A DNA stretch of 62,700 nt from DASRIA01 sp035650255 (GTDB lineage: Bacteria; Actinomycetota; Thermoleophilia; Solirubrobacterales; JBBDJG01), in the NCBI GenBank assembly GCA_035650255.1, contig DASRIA010000046.1, positions 1 to 62,700 of the forward strand. The letters are read 5' to 3'. Both the position numbers and the translations under genes were made by a program. Position 1 is the stretch's first letter, and each line of letters opens with the position of its first letter. Of this stretch, positions 54,434-62,620 are shown in pieces. Below the pieces are notes generated by a model. It was given only the letters and a program-made list of their open reading frames with translations. It ran no database searches and was not told where the DNA came from.

Positions 54434-55071
54434 CAGGCCGGGGCCGCCGCCTGCTCGACGGCCTCGAAGAAGCGGCGCATCCGGTCGTGGTCCTTCACGC
54501 CCGGGGATTCCTCCACCCCACTCGCCACGTCGACCGCGAACGGGCGCGCCGCGGACAGGCCCTCGCTCACGTTCTCGGGCGTCAGGCCACCGGAGAGAAC
54601 GAGGGGCGGCCGTCCCGGGTGACCGGCTGCCAGCTCCCAGTCGAAGCGCTCACCGGTGCCGCCGTACGTGCCGGGCACGTGGGCGTCGAGCATGTGGAAA
54701 TCCGTCTTGTACGCGGACAGCGCCTTCACGGTGTGCGCGTCCTTTGCCCGGGCGGCCTTCATCACCTTCAGGCCGCTGCGCCGCGCGGCCTCGGCGCAGT
54801 AGGCCGGGCCCTCGTCGCCGTGGAACTGGAGCATGGTCAGCGGGACGCTGCCGGTGATCGCCAGCACGTCGTCGAGTGGCGCGTTCACGAACACGCCCGC
54901 AACCTCACAGCGCCGCCGGTGCGCGGTAGCGATCGCGGCCGCCGTCTCGACGTCGACGCGGCGCGGGCTCTCGTCGAAGAAGATCATCCCGATCGCCCAC
55001 GCGCCGCTCGCGACCGCGAGCTCGGCGTCCTCGGGCCGGGTCAGTCCGCAGATCTTCACCTTCGCGGCCAT
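54433..55071 (-). CDS. trpF: Phosphoribosylanthranilate isomerase
   Basis: 212-residue TIM barrel. Catalytic Cys in VKICGLTRPEDA, Asp in MLDAHVPGTYGGTG, phosphate loop LSGGLTPENV and DVASGVEESPGVKD. First gene of the trpF-trpB-trpA block. TACGAT lies seven bases before the ATG, so this block has its own promoter and probably a leaderless message. A separate trpF matters because several actinobacteria use the bifunctional PriA instead. Confidence 0.97.
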   Translation of the reverse strand: MAAKVKICGLTRPEDAELAVASGAWAIGMIFFDESPRRVDVETAAAIATAHRRRCEVAGVFVNAPLDDVLAITGSVPLTMLQFHGDEGPAYCAEAARRSGLKVMKAARAKDAHTVKALSAYKTDFHMLDAHVPGTYGGTGERFDWELAAGHPGRPPLVLSGGLTPENVSEGLSAARPFAVDVASGVEESPGVKDHDRMRRFFEAVEQAAAPA

Positions 55072-55078
55072 CTGCCCA

Positions 55079-55084
55079 ATCGTA
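55079..55084 (-). promoter_or_regulatory. -10 hexamer for trpFBA
   Basis: TACGAT on the minus strand, seven bases (TGGGCAG) before the trpF ATG. The arrangement is almost the same as at polA (TATGAT, TGGGCCCG, ATG). Confidence 0.5.
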
Positions 55085-55115
55085 GAGCGCCGGACGCCCG
55101 GCCAACCGCAAATGC

Positions 55116-55144
55116 GGCGCGGGCCCCGTCCTGGGGCCCGCGCC
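55116..55144. terminator. Terminator after htrA
   Basis: Perfect 12-bp stem GGCGCGGGCCCC/GGGGCCCGCGCC with a five-base loop, between the htrA stop and the trpF promoter. It separates the two transcripts. No U-tract. Confidence 0.75.
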
Positions 55145-55204
55145 GTTGCTGTGTGGATTCGCCCTAGGAGGGGGAGGGCGGTTTGGGGAGGAAGGTGCGC
55201 GCTC

Positions 55205-56449
55205 TCATGGCGAGAGCTGGGGTGTCTGTGGACTTTCGAAGCCTGAGCTGGCGTTCGCCGGGCGGCTGCCGAGCGTGGCCTTCACGGTGCGCTCGTCCTT
55301 GCCGCGCAGCAGGCTGAGGGTGACCTGGTCGCCCGGCTCCTTCGAGTCGACGACGCGGATCACGTCCTCCATCGACTTCACCTGCTTGCCGTCGACCTTC
55401 GAGAGGACGTCGCCGCCCAGCAGGATGTCGGCGCCGCCGATCGACACCTGGGTGTCGCCGCCGCGCACGCCCGCCTTCTCCGCGGGGCCGCTGGTCTGCT
55501 GGATCAGCACGCCGGACTCTGCCGGCAGGTTGAGGTTGTCCGACATCGACTTGGTGATCGAGACGCCGGTGATGCCGAGGAAGGCGTGGTCGACCTTGCC
55601 TTTGTCCTTCAGCTCGGCCGAGACCTTCTTGACGGTGTTGACCGGAACGGCGAAGCCGATGCCCACCGAGCCCCCTCCGCCACCGGTGGCGATCTGCGAG
55701 TTGATGCCGATCACCCGGCCGAGGCTGTCGAGCAGCGGGCCACCGGAGTTGCCGGGGTTGATCGCCGCGTCCGTCTGGATCACGTTGCGGATGCTGAAGC
55801 CATTGGGCGCCTCGAGCTGGCGCTGGAGCGCGCTGATGATGCCGGTCGTGACCGTGCGGTCGAGCCCGAACGGGTTGCCGATGGCCACCACCGCGTCGCC
55901 CACCTCGAGCTTGGAGCTGTCCCCCAGGGTGAGGGGCTTCAGGTCCGTGTTCTTCGAATCCACCTTCAGGAGCGCCACGTCGGTGCTCGTGTCGCTGCCG
56001 AGCAGTCGCGCGTCGACCGTCTTGTCGTCGCTGAAGCTGACTTCGACCTTGCTCGCGCCCTCGACCACGTGGGCGTTCGTGAGGATGTGGCCGTCCTTGT
56101 CGATCACGAATCCCGATCCGGTCGCCGTGCCGCGCTGCTCCTGGGGCAGCCCGAACGGGGAATCGGTCTGCTGGGTGACCTCGGCGCGGATGAACACGAC
56201 GCCGGGGCCGTCGCGCTTGTAGATCTCGTTGGCCGACAGGCTCTGGCCCTCGTCCCCGTCCGCTGTCGAGCCCGCCACGGGGCTCTGTACGATCGTGGTC
56301 TTCTCCTCCTTGCCGACCACGCCGGTGACGATCAGGAGCGTTCCGGCCAGGAGGACGACCAGGCCGCCGATGATCCCGGCGATCAACGGCGAGCGCGCCG
56401 CCGTGGCGGCGCGCTCGGAGACGGGCGGTCGGGGAGGGTAGGTCGACAT
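55205..56449 (-). CDS. htrA: HtrA/DegP-family trypsin-like serine protease with PDZ domain
   Basis: 414 residues. Short cytoplasmic head, one membrane anchor (about 22-46), an external linker, then the protease domain. Catalytic triad: His in LTNAHVVEG, Asp in DTSTDVALLKVD, Ser in INPGNSGGPLLDS. A PDZ domain (about 290-395, FLGITGVSITKSM through SLLRGKDERTVKATLG) binds C-termini of substrates. Cell-envelope protein quality control. It lies between the two trp blocks on the same strand; TAGAAC eight bases before the ATG suggests its own promoter. Confidence 0.95.
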   Translation of the reverse strand: MSTYPPRPPVSERAATAARSPLIAGIIGGLVVLLAGTLLIVTGVVGKEEKTTIVQSPVAGSTADGDEGQSLSANEIYKRDGPGVVFIRAEVTQQTDSPFGLPQEQRGTATGSGFVIDKDGHILTNAHVVEGASKVEVSFSDDKTVDARLLGSDTSTDVALLKVDSKNTDLKPLTLGDSSKLEVGDAVVAIGNPFGLDRTVTTGIISALQRQLEAPNGFSIRNVIQTDAAINPGNSGGPLLDSLGRVIGINSQIATGGGGGSVGIGFAVPVNTVKKVSAELKDKGKVDHAFLGITGVSITKSMSDNLNLPAESGVLIQQTSGPAEKAGVRGGDTQVSIGGADILLGGDVLSKVDGKQVKSMEDVIRVVDSKEPGDQVTLSLLRGKDERTVKATLGSRPANASSGFESPQTPQLSP

Positions 56450-56554
56450 TGGTTTCTGTTCTATCCGCCCCGGCTTAGAGAAAGCTGAAGGCGGGCTAGG
56501 GATCTCGTTAGGAGTCGGTCGCGCCGGGCCCGGCCTTGAGGCGCCGGCCGGAGG

Positions 56555-57352
56555 CTAGGCGGTCGTCGCCTCCTCGGCCCCGGCCAGCTCACGGCACGCG
56601 GCCTCGGGGTCCTCGGAGGACATCAGCGTCTCCCCCACCAGCACCGCGTCCACGCCAACCTGCTCGAGCTCCTCGATCTGCTGGCGCGAGCGGATGCCGC
56701 TCTCGGAGACCACGGTCTTGCCCGCGGGCACGTCGGAGAGCAGCTCGAACGTGGTCGCGACGTCGACCGTGAAGTCGGACAGGTTGCGGTTGTTGATGCC
56801 GATCACGTCGGCGTCGAGCTCGAGCGCCGCCTCCAGCTCCTCGGCATCGTGGACCTCGACCAGGCAGTCCAGGTCGAGCTGCCGCGCCTCGGCGTGGAGC
56901 TGCTCCAGCTCGTCGCGCTCCAGCACGGCGACGATCAGCAGCACGGCATCGGCCTGTACGGCAGCGGCCTCGAAGAGCTGGTAACGGTCGATCGTGAAGT
57001 CCTTGCGCAGGATGGGCAGGTCGGTCGTCGCCCGGGCCGCGCGCAGATCGGCGATCGAGCCGCCGAAGAACTCGCTCTCGGTGAGGATCGAAAGCGCGGC
57101 CGCCCCGCCGCGCTCGTAGGCGCGCACGATGTCCTCCACCGGGTCCGAGCCGCGCGGCAAGTCGCCGGCGGCCGGCGAGCGCCGCTTGAACTCGGCGATC
57201 ACGGACATGCCGGGAGCTGCCAGCGCCTCGTTGAACGGGCGCCCTTCGCGGCGCCCCGACATGGCGCGCTCGAGCTCCGCGAGCGAGACCTGCTCCTTGC
57301 GCCGCTCGACCTGGTCGCGCACGGCGCGCGTGATGTCATCCAGCGCGCCCAA
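56555..57352 (-). CDS. trpC: Indole-3-glycerol phosphate synthase
   Basis: 265-residue TIM barrel. Catalytic Lys in IAEFKRRSPAAGD, DPVEDIVRAYERGGAAALSILTE, PILRKDFTIDRYQ, the NNRNL segment IGINNRNLSDFTVD and VSESGIRSR. Last gene of the hisIE-trpEGDC block; it overlaps trpD by 17 bases. Confidence 0.97.
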   Translation of the reverse strand: MGALDDITRAVRDQVERRKEQVSLAELERAMSGRREGRPFNEALAAPGMSVIAEFKRRSPAAGDLPRGSDPVEDIVRAYERGGAAALSILTESEFFGGSIADLRAARATTDLPILRKDFTIDRYQLFEAAAVQADAVLLIVAVLERDELEQLHAEARQLDLDCLVEVHDAEELEAALELDADVIGINNRNLSDFTVDVATTFELLSDVPAGKTVVSESGIRSRQQIEELEQVGVDAVLVGETLMSSEDPEAACRELAGAEEATTA

Positions 57353-58391
57353 GCGCCTCCTCCTTCGGGGCCAGCTCGCGCGTCTTCGTCACGAAGCTCT
57401 CCATCGCATTGAGGGCCGCGCCCGAGTCTAGGGCCTCCTCGGCCAGCCTCACGCCCTCCTCGAAGCTCGCCACGCGCCCCGCCACGAACACGGCCGCGCC
57501 CGCGTTCAGGGCCACGAGCGACCGCCGGGGGCCGGTCTCGCCCCCCAGCACGGCCCGGGAGATCGCGGCATTTTGCTCCGGCGTGCCGCCCTTGACCGCG
57601 TCGTGCGGCGCGGACTCGAGGCCCACCCGCTCGGGCGACACCGTATGGGCCGTGACGCCCTCGGGGGTCACCTCCAGCAGGCGGGTCTCGCCCGAGACGC
57701 TGATCTCGTCCATCCCGTCGTCGCTCGCGACCACGGCCGCGCGCGTCGCGCCCAGCTGCACCAGCGCGCCCGCGATCACATCCAGGTAGGCGGGGTCGGA
57801 GACTCCGATCAGCTGGCGGTTCGCGCCCGCCGGATTGGTCAGCGGCCCGAGGAAGTTGAAGATCGTGCGCACGCCCAGATCCTTGCGCACGGGGACGACG
57901 TGCTTCATCGCCCGGTGGTGCGCCGGGGCGAACATGAAGCCGAAACCGACCTCCTCCACGCACTGCGCGACCGCGGCCGCATCGAGGTCGATGCGGGCCC
58001 CGAGCGCCTCGAGCAGGTCGGCCGACCCGCAGAGGCTCGTCGCCGAGCGGTTGCCGTGCTTGGCCACGCGGCAGCCCGCGCCGGCGGCCACGAACGCCGC
58101 CGTGGTCGAGACGTTGAAGGTGAGCACGCCGCCGCCCGTGCCCGCGGTGTCGAGCAGGTCCTCGCCCCCCACGTCGACCGGGACCGCAAGCCGGCGCATC
58201 GCCCGCGCGAGACCGGTCAGCTCCTCGACGGTCTCCCCCTTCGTGCGCAGCGCGATCAGGAACGCGGCCGTCTGGGCCTCGCCGACCGCGCCGGCCATGA
58301 TCTCGGCCAGCACCTCCTGCGCCTGCTCGGCGGTCAGATCGCGCCCCGACGCGACCGCGTCGATCGCGCCGGTCAGGACGTCGTTCGGCAT
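57336..58391 (-). CDS. trpD: Anthranilate phosphoribosyltransferase
   Basis: 351 residues. Phosphoribosyl-diphosphate site DTAGTGGGVLTFNVST, anthranilate site KHGNRSATS, the Mg-binding SDDGMDEIS, and FNFLGPLTNPAG. ATG at 58391 overlaps the trpG stop by one base (TGATG), giving coupling. Normal length. Confidence 0.97.
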   Translation of the reverse strand: MPNDVLTGAIDAVASGRDLTAEQAQEVLAEIMAGAVGEAQTAAFLIALRTKGETVEELTGLARAMRRLAVPVDVGGEDLLDTAGTGGGVLTFNVSTTAAFVAAGAGCRVAKHGNRSATSLCGSADLLEALGARIDLDAAAVAQCVEEVGFGFMFAPAHHRAMKHVVPVRKDLGVRTIFNFLGPLTNPAGANRQLIGVSDPAYLDVIAGALVQLGATRAAVVASDDGMDEISVSGETRLLEVTPEGVTAHTVSPERVGLESAPHDAVKGGTPEQNAAISRAVLGGETGPRRSLVALNAGAAVFVAGRVASFEEGVRLAEEALDSGAALNAMESFVTKTRELAPKEEALGRAG

Positions 58392-58966
58392 CAGGCCCCG
58401 CCCGCGGCGCCGTCGATGAAGTTGCGCAGGATGCGCTTGCCGCTTCCGGTCAGCACGGACTCCGGATGGAACTGGACACCCTCGGCGGGGAGCGTGCGAT
58501 GGCGGATCCCCATCACGGTGCCGTGCGACTCGGCGGACTGCTCGAGCTCGTCCGGCAGGTCGGGAGCCACGACCAGGGAGTGGTAGCGCCCGGCGGTCAG
58601 CGGGTTCTCCACGTCGCGGAAGATCGAGCGCCCGTCGTGGCGCACCTCCGCCGTCTTCCCGTGCACGGGCTCCCCGATCTCCACGGTGCCGCCGAACGCC
58701 TCCGCCATGGCCTGATGCCCGAGGCAGACCCCGAGCACCGGCACGCCCTCGGCGGGGAACCGCCGCGCCGCCTCGATGGACACGCCGGCGTCGACCGGGC
58801 GGCAGGGGCCGGGCGAGATCACGACGCGGTCCGCGCCGCGGCCGAGCAGCTCGTCGACCGTGTGGACGTCGTTGCGCACCACGTCCGGCTCGGTCCCGAG
58901 CTCTCCCAGGTACTGCACGAGGTTGTAGGTGAAGCTGTCGTAGTTGTCGATGACGAGGATCTTCAT
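58391..58966 (-). CDS. trpG: Anthranilate synthase glutamine amidotransferase component
   Basis: 191-residue class I glutamine amidotransferase. Catalytic Cys in VLGVCLGHQAMAEAFGG, His and Glu in VQFHPESVLTG, and the N-terminal ILVIDNYDSFTYNLVQYLGE. Supplies ammonia to TrpE. In many bacteria the same subunit serves 4-aminobenzoate synthase. The ATG at 58966 overlaps the trpE stop (ATGA). It is preferred over one seven codons upstream inside trpE. Confidence 0.96.
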   Translation of the reverse strand: MKILVIDNYDSFTYNLVQYLGELGTEPDVVRNDVHTVDELLGRGADRVVISPGPCRPVDAGVSIEAARRFPAEGVPVLGVCLGHQAMAEAFGGTVEIGEPVHGKTAEVRHDGRSIFRDVENPLTAGRYHSLVVAPDLPDELEQSAESHGTVMGIRHRTLPAEGVQFHPESVLTGSGKRILRNFIDGAAGGA

Positions 58967-60483
58967 TCCCAGTCCGCCTGGCCGCACGCCAGCTCGAGCG
59001 CGTCGAACATGGCACCCACCTTGGCGACCGTCTCACGGTACTCGTATGCGGGATCGGAGTCGGCCACGACACCCGCGCCGGCCTGCAAGTAGGCGGTGCC
59101 GTCCTTGAACACGACCGTGCGGATGTGGATGCACGTGTCGAGGTCGCCGGTGTAGCTCAGGTAGCCGATCGCGCCCCCGTAGAAGCCGCGCTTCACGCGC
59201 TCCACCTCGTCGATGATCTCCATCGCGCGGATCTTGGGAGCGCCGGACAGCGTGCCGGCCGGCAGGCACGCGCGCAGGGCGTCCATCGCCCCGAACTCGG
59301 GCCGCAGCTTCCCCGACACCGACGAGACGATGTGCATCACGTGCGAATAGGTCTCGATCTGCATCAGGTCGCCGACCTCCACTGACCCGAACTCGCACAC
59401 GCGGCCGAGGTCGTTGCGGCCGAGGTCCACCAGCATCACGTGCTCGGCCCGCTCCTTGTCGTCCTCGAGCAGGTCCCGGGCGAGGCGCAGATCCTCCGCG
59501 GGGCTCGACCCGCGCGGGCGCGTGCCGGCGATCGGGCGCACCTCCGCGAGGCCGCCGCTCACCTTCAGCATCGGCTCGGGGGAGGCTCCCGCGATCGCGA
59601 AGTCGTCGAACTCGAGGTAGTACATGTAGGGCGACGGGTTCACCACGCGCAGCCCGCGGTAGAGGGAGAACGGGTGCACCGGGCACGGCCCTGCCCAGCG
59701 GTGCGACGGGACGATCTGGAACGCGTCTCCCGCATAGATGTATTCCTTGGCCTGCTCGACCGCCGCCTCGTACTCCGCCTGCGTCATGTTGGACTCGAAC
59801 GCGGCGCGCGGGTCGCCCGGGCGGGGCGTCGCAGCCTCCCGGCGGGGCACGGGTTGCGCGAGCAGGTCACGGGCGCGCTCGATCAGGCCGACCGTGTGCG
59901 CGTACGCGGCGTCGATCTCGCCCGGGCCGTCCACGAACGCGTTCACGAGGATGGTGACGCTGTGGCTGAGGTGGTCGAACACGATCAGCGCGTCGGACAC
60001 CATCAAGGCCATGTCCGGAGTCCCCACGTCATCGGGATTGGCGCCCGGCAGCCGCTCCACCGTGCGCACGAGGTCGTAGCCGAACATGCCGACCGCGCCC
60101 CCCGCGAACGGCGGGAGCCCCTCGAGCGGCGCCACGCGATAGCTCGACAGGTATTCGGCGACCGCGCCGAACGGGTCTTCTCCGCCTTCCAGCGCGCGCG
60201 TCTCGCCCTGCTCGGTCACCTCCAGCCGGCCGTCCGCGAAGCGCAGCAGCGCGCGCGGGCGGAAGCCGAGGAACGAGTAGCGGCCGAAGCGCTGGCCCTG
60301 CTCCGCGGACTCGAGCAGGAAGGCAGGCCCGCCGCCGCGCAGCTTCAGGAACGCCGACACCGGAGTCTCGATGTCGTCGATGAACGTGTGGCGCAGCGGG
60401 ATCACGTTGTAGTCGCGCGCCAGCGCCTGCGCCTCGTCGAGCGACGGGGTGACCGGCAGGCTGGAGGTCGCGACCGCGCTCAT
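58963..60483 (-). CDS. trpE: Anthranilate synthase component I
   Basis: 506-residue chorismate-binding enzyme. FLLESAEQGQRFGRYSFLG with the following residues forms the tryptophan-feedback region of the N-terminal half. The catalytic half has AYEAAVEQAKEYIYAGDAFQIV-like helix, PIAGTRPRG, LVDLGRNDLGRV and GTLSGAPKIRAMEIIDE. It forms a complex with TrpG. Second gene of the operon; ATGA overlap with hisIE. Confidence 0.97.
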   Translation of the reverse strand: MSAVATSSLPVTPSLDEAQALARDYNVIPLRHTFIDDIETPVSAFLKLRGGGPAFLLESAEQGQRFGRYSFLGFRPRALLRFADGRLEVTEQGETRALEGGEDPFGAVAEYLSSYRVAPLEGLPPFAGGAVGMFGYDLVRTVERLPGANPDDVGTPDMALMVSDALIVFDHLSHSVTILVNAFVDGPGEIDAAYAHTVGLIERARDLLAQPVPRREAATPRPGDPRAAFESNMTQAEYEAAVEQAKEYIYAGDAFQIVPSHRWAGPCPVHPFSLYRGLRVVNPSPYMYYLEFDDFAIAGASPEPMLKVSGGLAEVRPIAGTRPRGSSPAEDLRLARDLLEDDKERAEHVMLVDLGRNDLGRVCEFGSVEVGDLMQIETYSHVMHIVSSVSGKLRPEFGAMDALRACLPAGTLSGAPKIRAMEIIDEVERVKRGFYGGAIGYLSYTGDLDTCIHIRTVVFKDGTAYLQAGAGVVADSDPAYEYRETVAKVGAMFDALELACGQADWE

Positions 60484-61121
60484 CCGGATCTCGAGCTCAT
60501 GCGCGCCACGAGCTCCTCGAACGCGTCGCTGAAGCCCAGCCCGCGCGCTTCGAGCGCGACGCCGAGGTGGTACAGCAGGTCGGCGGCCTCCTCTCCCAGC
60601 CGCGTGTCGCTCTCCTCACGGCCGGCGCGGGCGACCTCCTCGGCCTCCTCCTCGACCTTGGCGCCGATCGCCTCCTGGCCGCCGCGGAAGAGCTCGGCCG
60701 TGTAGCTGCCCTCCGGCATGTCGCGGTGGCGCGCGGCGAGGGTGCGGCCCAGCGCGGGCAGCGCCTCGTGCGCGGCCACGGTCTCGCCGCCGATCGCGTT
60801 GTGGAAGCAGGTGCGCTCCCCTGTATGGCAGGCGGGGCCCGCCGCGTCGACCAGCGCGAGGAGCGCGTCGGCGTCGCAGTCGTAGCGCAGCGCGCGCAGG
60901 CGCATCACGTTGCCCGAAGTCTCGCCCTTGTGCCACAGCTCCTGGCGCGAGCGGCTCCAGAAGTGCAGCTCGCCGCTGTCGAGGGTGCGGTCGAGCGCCT
61001 CCCGGTTCATGTAGGCGAGCGTCAGCACTTCACCCGACGCCCAGTCCTGCATCACGCAGGGCACGAGGCCGTCGCCGTCCCAGGCGAGCGACGGTATGCC
61101 GGGCTGTCCTTCGGCCTGCAT
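60480..61121 (-). CDS. hisI: Bifunctional phosphoribosyl-AMP cyclohydrolase / phosphoribosyl-ATP pyrophosphatase
   Basis: 213 residues, fused HisI-HisE. HisI part (about 1-115): VMQDWASGEVLTLAYMNREAL, FWSRSRQELWHKGETSGN, the Zn/Mg-binding YDCDADALL and CHTGERTCF. HisE part (about 120-210): helical, with GAKVEEEAEEVARAG and EEAADLLYHLGVALEARG. Catalyses histidine steps two and three. It leads the trpEGDC genes, joining histidine and tryptophan synthesis in one transcript; both use PRPP. TAGAAT lies nine bases before the ATG. Confidence 0.96.
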   Translation of the reverse strand: MQAEGQPGIPSLAWDGDGLVPCVMQDWASGEVLTLAYMNREALDRTLDSGELHFWSRSRQELWHKGETSGNVMRLRALRYDCDADALLALVDAAGPACHTGERTCFHNAIGGETVAAHEALPALGRTLAARHRDMPEGSYTAELFRGGQEAIGAKVEEEAEEVARAGREESDTRLGEEAADLLYHLGVALEARGLGFSDAFEELVARMSSRSG

Positions 61122-61130
61122 TGCAGGCTG

Positions 61131-61136
61131 ATTCTA
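61131..61136 (-). promoter_or_regulatory. -10 hexamer for hisIE-trpEGDC
   Basis: TAGAAT on the minus strand, nine bases before the ATG. The palindrome cluster at 61200-61298 lies 65 bp or more upstream of it. Confidence 0.5.
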
Positions 61137-61199
61137 CGGACGCGCCGTGCGCCCTCTCCGGGACGGCCTGGGGCGCAACGTTGCGGCCCGGCGAGCGGG

Positions 61200-61298
61200 C
61201 GACCGGGTAGGTCGGGGCCGGGTCCGAAAACGACAGGTGATTGCGTTCGAGGTCGTACTACGACCTCAGGTGCTCTCACCTGCGGGTCGTGCTACCCG
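61200..61298. promoter_or_regulatory. Cluster of palindromes upstream of the his-trp operon
   Basis: Four dyads in 99 bp: CGACC-GGGTA-GGTCG (61200-61214), GAGGTCGTA-C-TACGACCTC (61249-61267), CAGGTG-CTCT-CACCTG (61267-61282) and CGGGT-CGTGCT-ACCCG (61283-61298). A GACAGGTG string between the first two recalls the loop of palindromic elements A and C. Likely operators, or a degraded repeat cluster. Confidence 0.5.
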
Positions 61299-61312
61299 AC
61301 CTGCGAAAAGCA

Positions 61313-61338
61313 AAGCGGCCCCGTTGCAGGGGCCGCTT
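61313..61338 (-). terminator. Intrinsic terminator after the small cysteine protein gene
   Basis: AAGCGGCCCC/GGGGCCGCTT with a six-base loop, followed on the minus strand by TGCTTTTCGC. A second hairpin, CCGGTC-TTCC-GACCGG, lies between it and the stop codon. Confidence 0.8.
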
Positions 61339-61375
61339 CCCGGAGTTTGTGTTCCGGTCGGAAGACCGGCGCTAC

Positions 61376-61570
61376 CTAGGCCTGAAGAAAGCCCGCGCCA
61401 GGTCCGAGGATCGGGTCGGGAACGTAAGGCTCGTTCACGACTTCCCGAACCTCCTCGCCGCAGTCGTCACAGACCAGTACGTAACGGATCTGCTTCGACT
61501 CCTTCGAGTAGAAACCCATGCCGGAGTGAAACCCTCCGTGCGAACAACCAACGCCATGTCCAGCTGCCAT
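61376..61570 (-). CDS. Small cysteine-containing protein
   Basis: 64 residues from the ATG at 61570 with AAAGG upstream. Contains GVGCSHGGFHSGMGFYSKES and VCDDCGEEVREV, so one Cys-His group and one CxxC could bind zinc together. The end is hydrophobic and proline-rich (PDPILGPGAGFLQA). Looks like a conserved small protein but I do not recognise the family. Followed by two hairpins; preceded by era and a repeat copy. Confidence 0.6.
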   Translation of the reverse strand: MAAGHGVGCSHGGFHSGMGFYSKESKQIRYVLVCDDCGEEVREVVNEPYVPDPILGPGAGFLQA

Positions 61571-61684
61571 CCGTAGCCCTTTCGTTTGCGCGAAGCCAGC
61601 CTTAACTGTGTAGCTGAACGGGGTGCTTCTTGCGAGGAAAATTGTTCTAGGCGGAGCGATCAGCGACACCCGGTGACCGAGGTT

Positions 61685-61703
61685 GGCGAAGCCCTCGATG
61701 TTT
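61685..61703 (+). repeat. Dispersed repeat, copy 3
   Basis: GGCGAAGCCCTCGATGTTT, 19 bases identical to 52442-52460, lying 9-27 bp beyond the era stop. Like the 52-kb copy, it is on the opposite strand to the gene it follows. Confidence 0.65.
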
Positions 61704-61711
61704 CTGGACGC

Positions 61712-62620
61712 CTACGCTTCGATGCCGAGCCTGTCCAGCAAACCGTCGTCGCGGCGCCACCCTTTGCGCACCTTGACCGTCAGGTCGAGATGCGCGCGGC
61801 TTCCCACCTCGCGCTCGATCTCCTTGCGCGCCGACGTTCCGATCGACCGCACCATGGCCCCGGCACGCCCGATCAGGATCGACTTCTGTGAATTGCTCTC
61901 GACCCACAGCACGGCGCGCACGACGGTCAGCCCGTCCTCCCGGCGCGCGACGTCCTCGACGTGCACCTCGATCGAGTGCGGGATCTCCTCGCGCGTGCGC
62001 TTCAGCGCCGCCTCGCGCACGAGCTCGGCGAGCCGCACGTTCAGCGGCTGGTCGCTGACGTCCTCGGGCGGGAAGTAGAGCGGCCCCTCGGGCAGCTGGG
62101 CGGTCAGCGCCGCGCGGAGCGTCTCCACGCCCGACCCCTTCAGCGCCGAGACCGGCACGATCTCGCGGACGTCGACGCCTTCCTGCTCCAGCTCCCCGGC
62201 GCCGGCCAGCGCGGCAGCGGTCTTCGCATGGTCCGCCAGGTCGACCTTGTTCACCGCCACGACGACCGGCAGCTTTGCGGCGGCCAGGGCGGCGGCGATG
62301 AACCGGTCTCCTCCGCCGCTGCGCTCGGCGGCGTTGATCACGAAGAGTGCGGCGTCGCAGTCGGCCAGCTCGCGCTCGACGCGCTTCTGCATGCGCTCGG
62401 TCAGCTCGTCCCGCGGGCTCTGAACTCCGGGCAGGTCCACCAGCACGAGCTGGTAGGGCTCGCCGTCGCGGGTGCCGTTCACGATGCCGCGGATCGCGCG
62501 GCGCGTCGTCTGGGGCTTGTCCGAGGTAACCGCGACCTTCGCGCCCACCAGCGCGTTGACGAGAGTCGACTTTCCCACGTTCGGGCGGCCCGCGACGGCA
62601 ACGAAGCCGGAGCGCGTCAT
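61712..62620 (-). CDS. era: GTPase Era
   Basis: 302 residues. G1 AGRPNVGKSTLVNALVG, the effector region KPQTTRRAIRG, G3 VLVDLPGVQSP (Leu in place of the usual Thr of DTPG), G4 NKVDLA, G5 VSALKGSG. A C-terminal KH domain (about 200-290, with ESNSQKSILIGRAGAMVRSIG) binds 16S rRNA near its 3' end. Needed for 30S assembly. The ATG overlaps the ybeY stop (ATGA); ybeY-era is a conserved pair. Confidence 0.97.
   Translation of the reverse strand: MTRSGFVAVAGRPNVGKSTLVNALVGAKVAVTSDKPQTTRRAIRGIVNGTRDGEPYQLVLVDLPGVQSPRDELTERMQKRVERELADCDAALFVINAAERSGGGDRFIAAALAAAKLPVVVAVNKVDLADHAKTAAALAGAGELEQEGVDVREIVPVSALKGSGVETLRAALTAQLPEGPLYFPPEDVSDQPLNVRLAELVREAALKRTREEIPHSIEVHVEDVARREDGLTVVRAVLWVESNSQKSILIGRAGAMVRSIGTSARKEIEREVGSRAHLDLTVKVRKGWRRDDGLLDRLGIEA

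Noticed and set aside
61122..61375. T-box or tryptophan attenuator before hisIE-trp
   Set aside because: No T-box GGTGG core and no Trp-rich leader peptide; the strong hairpin there ends the upstream small gene.
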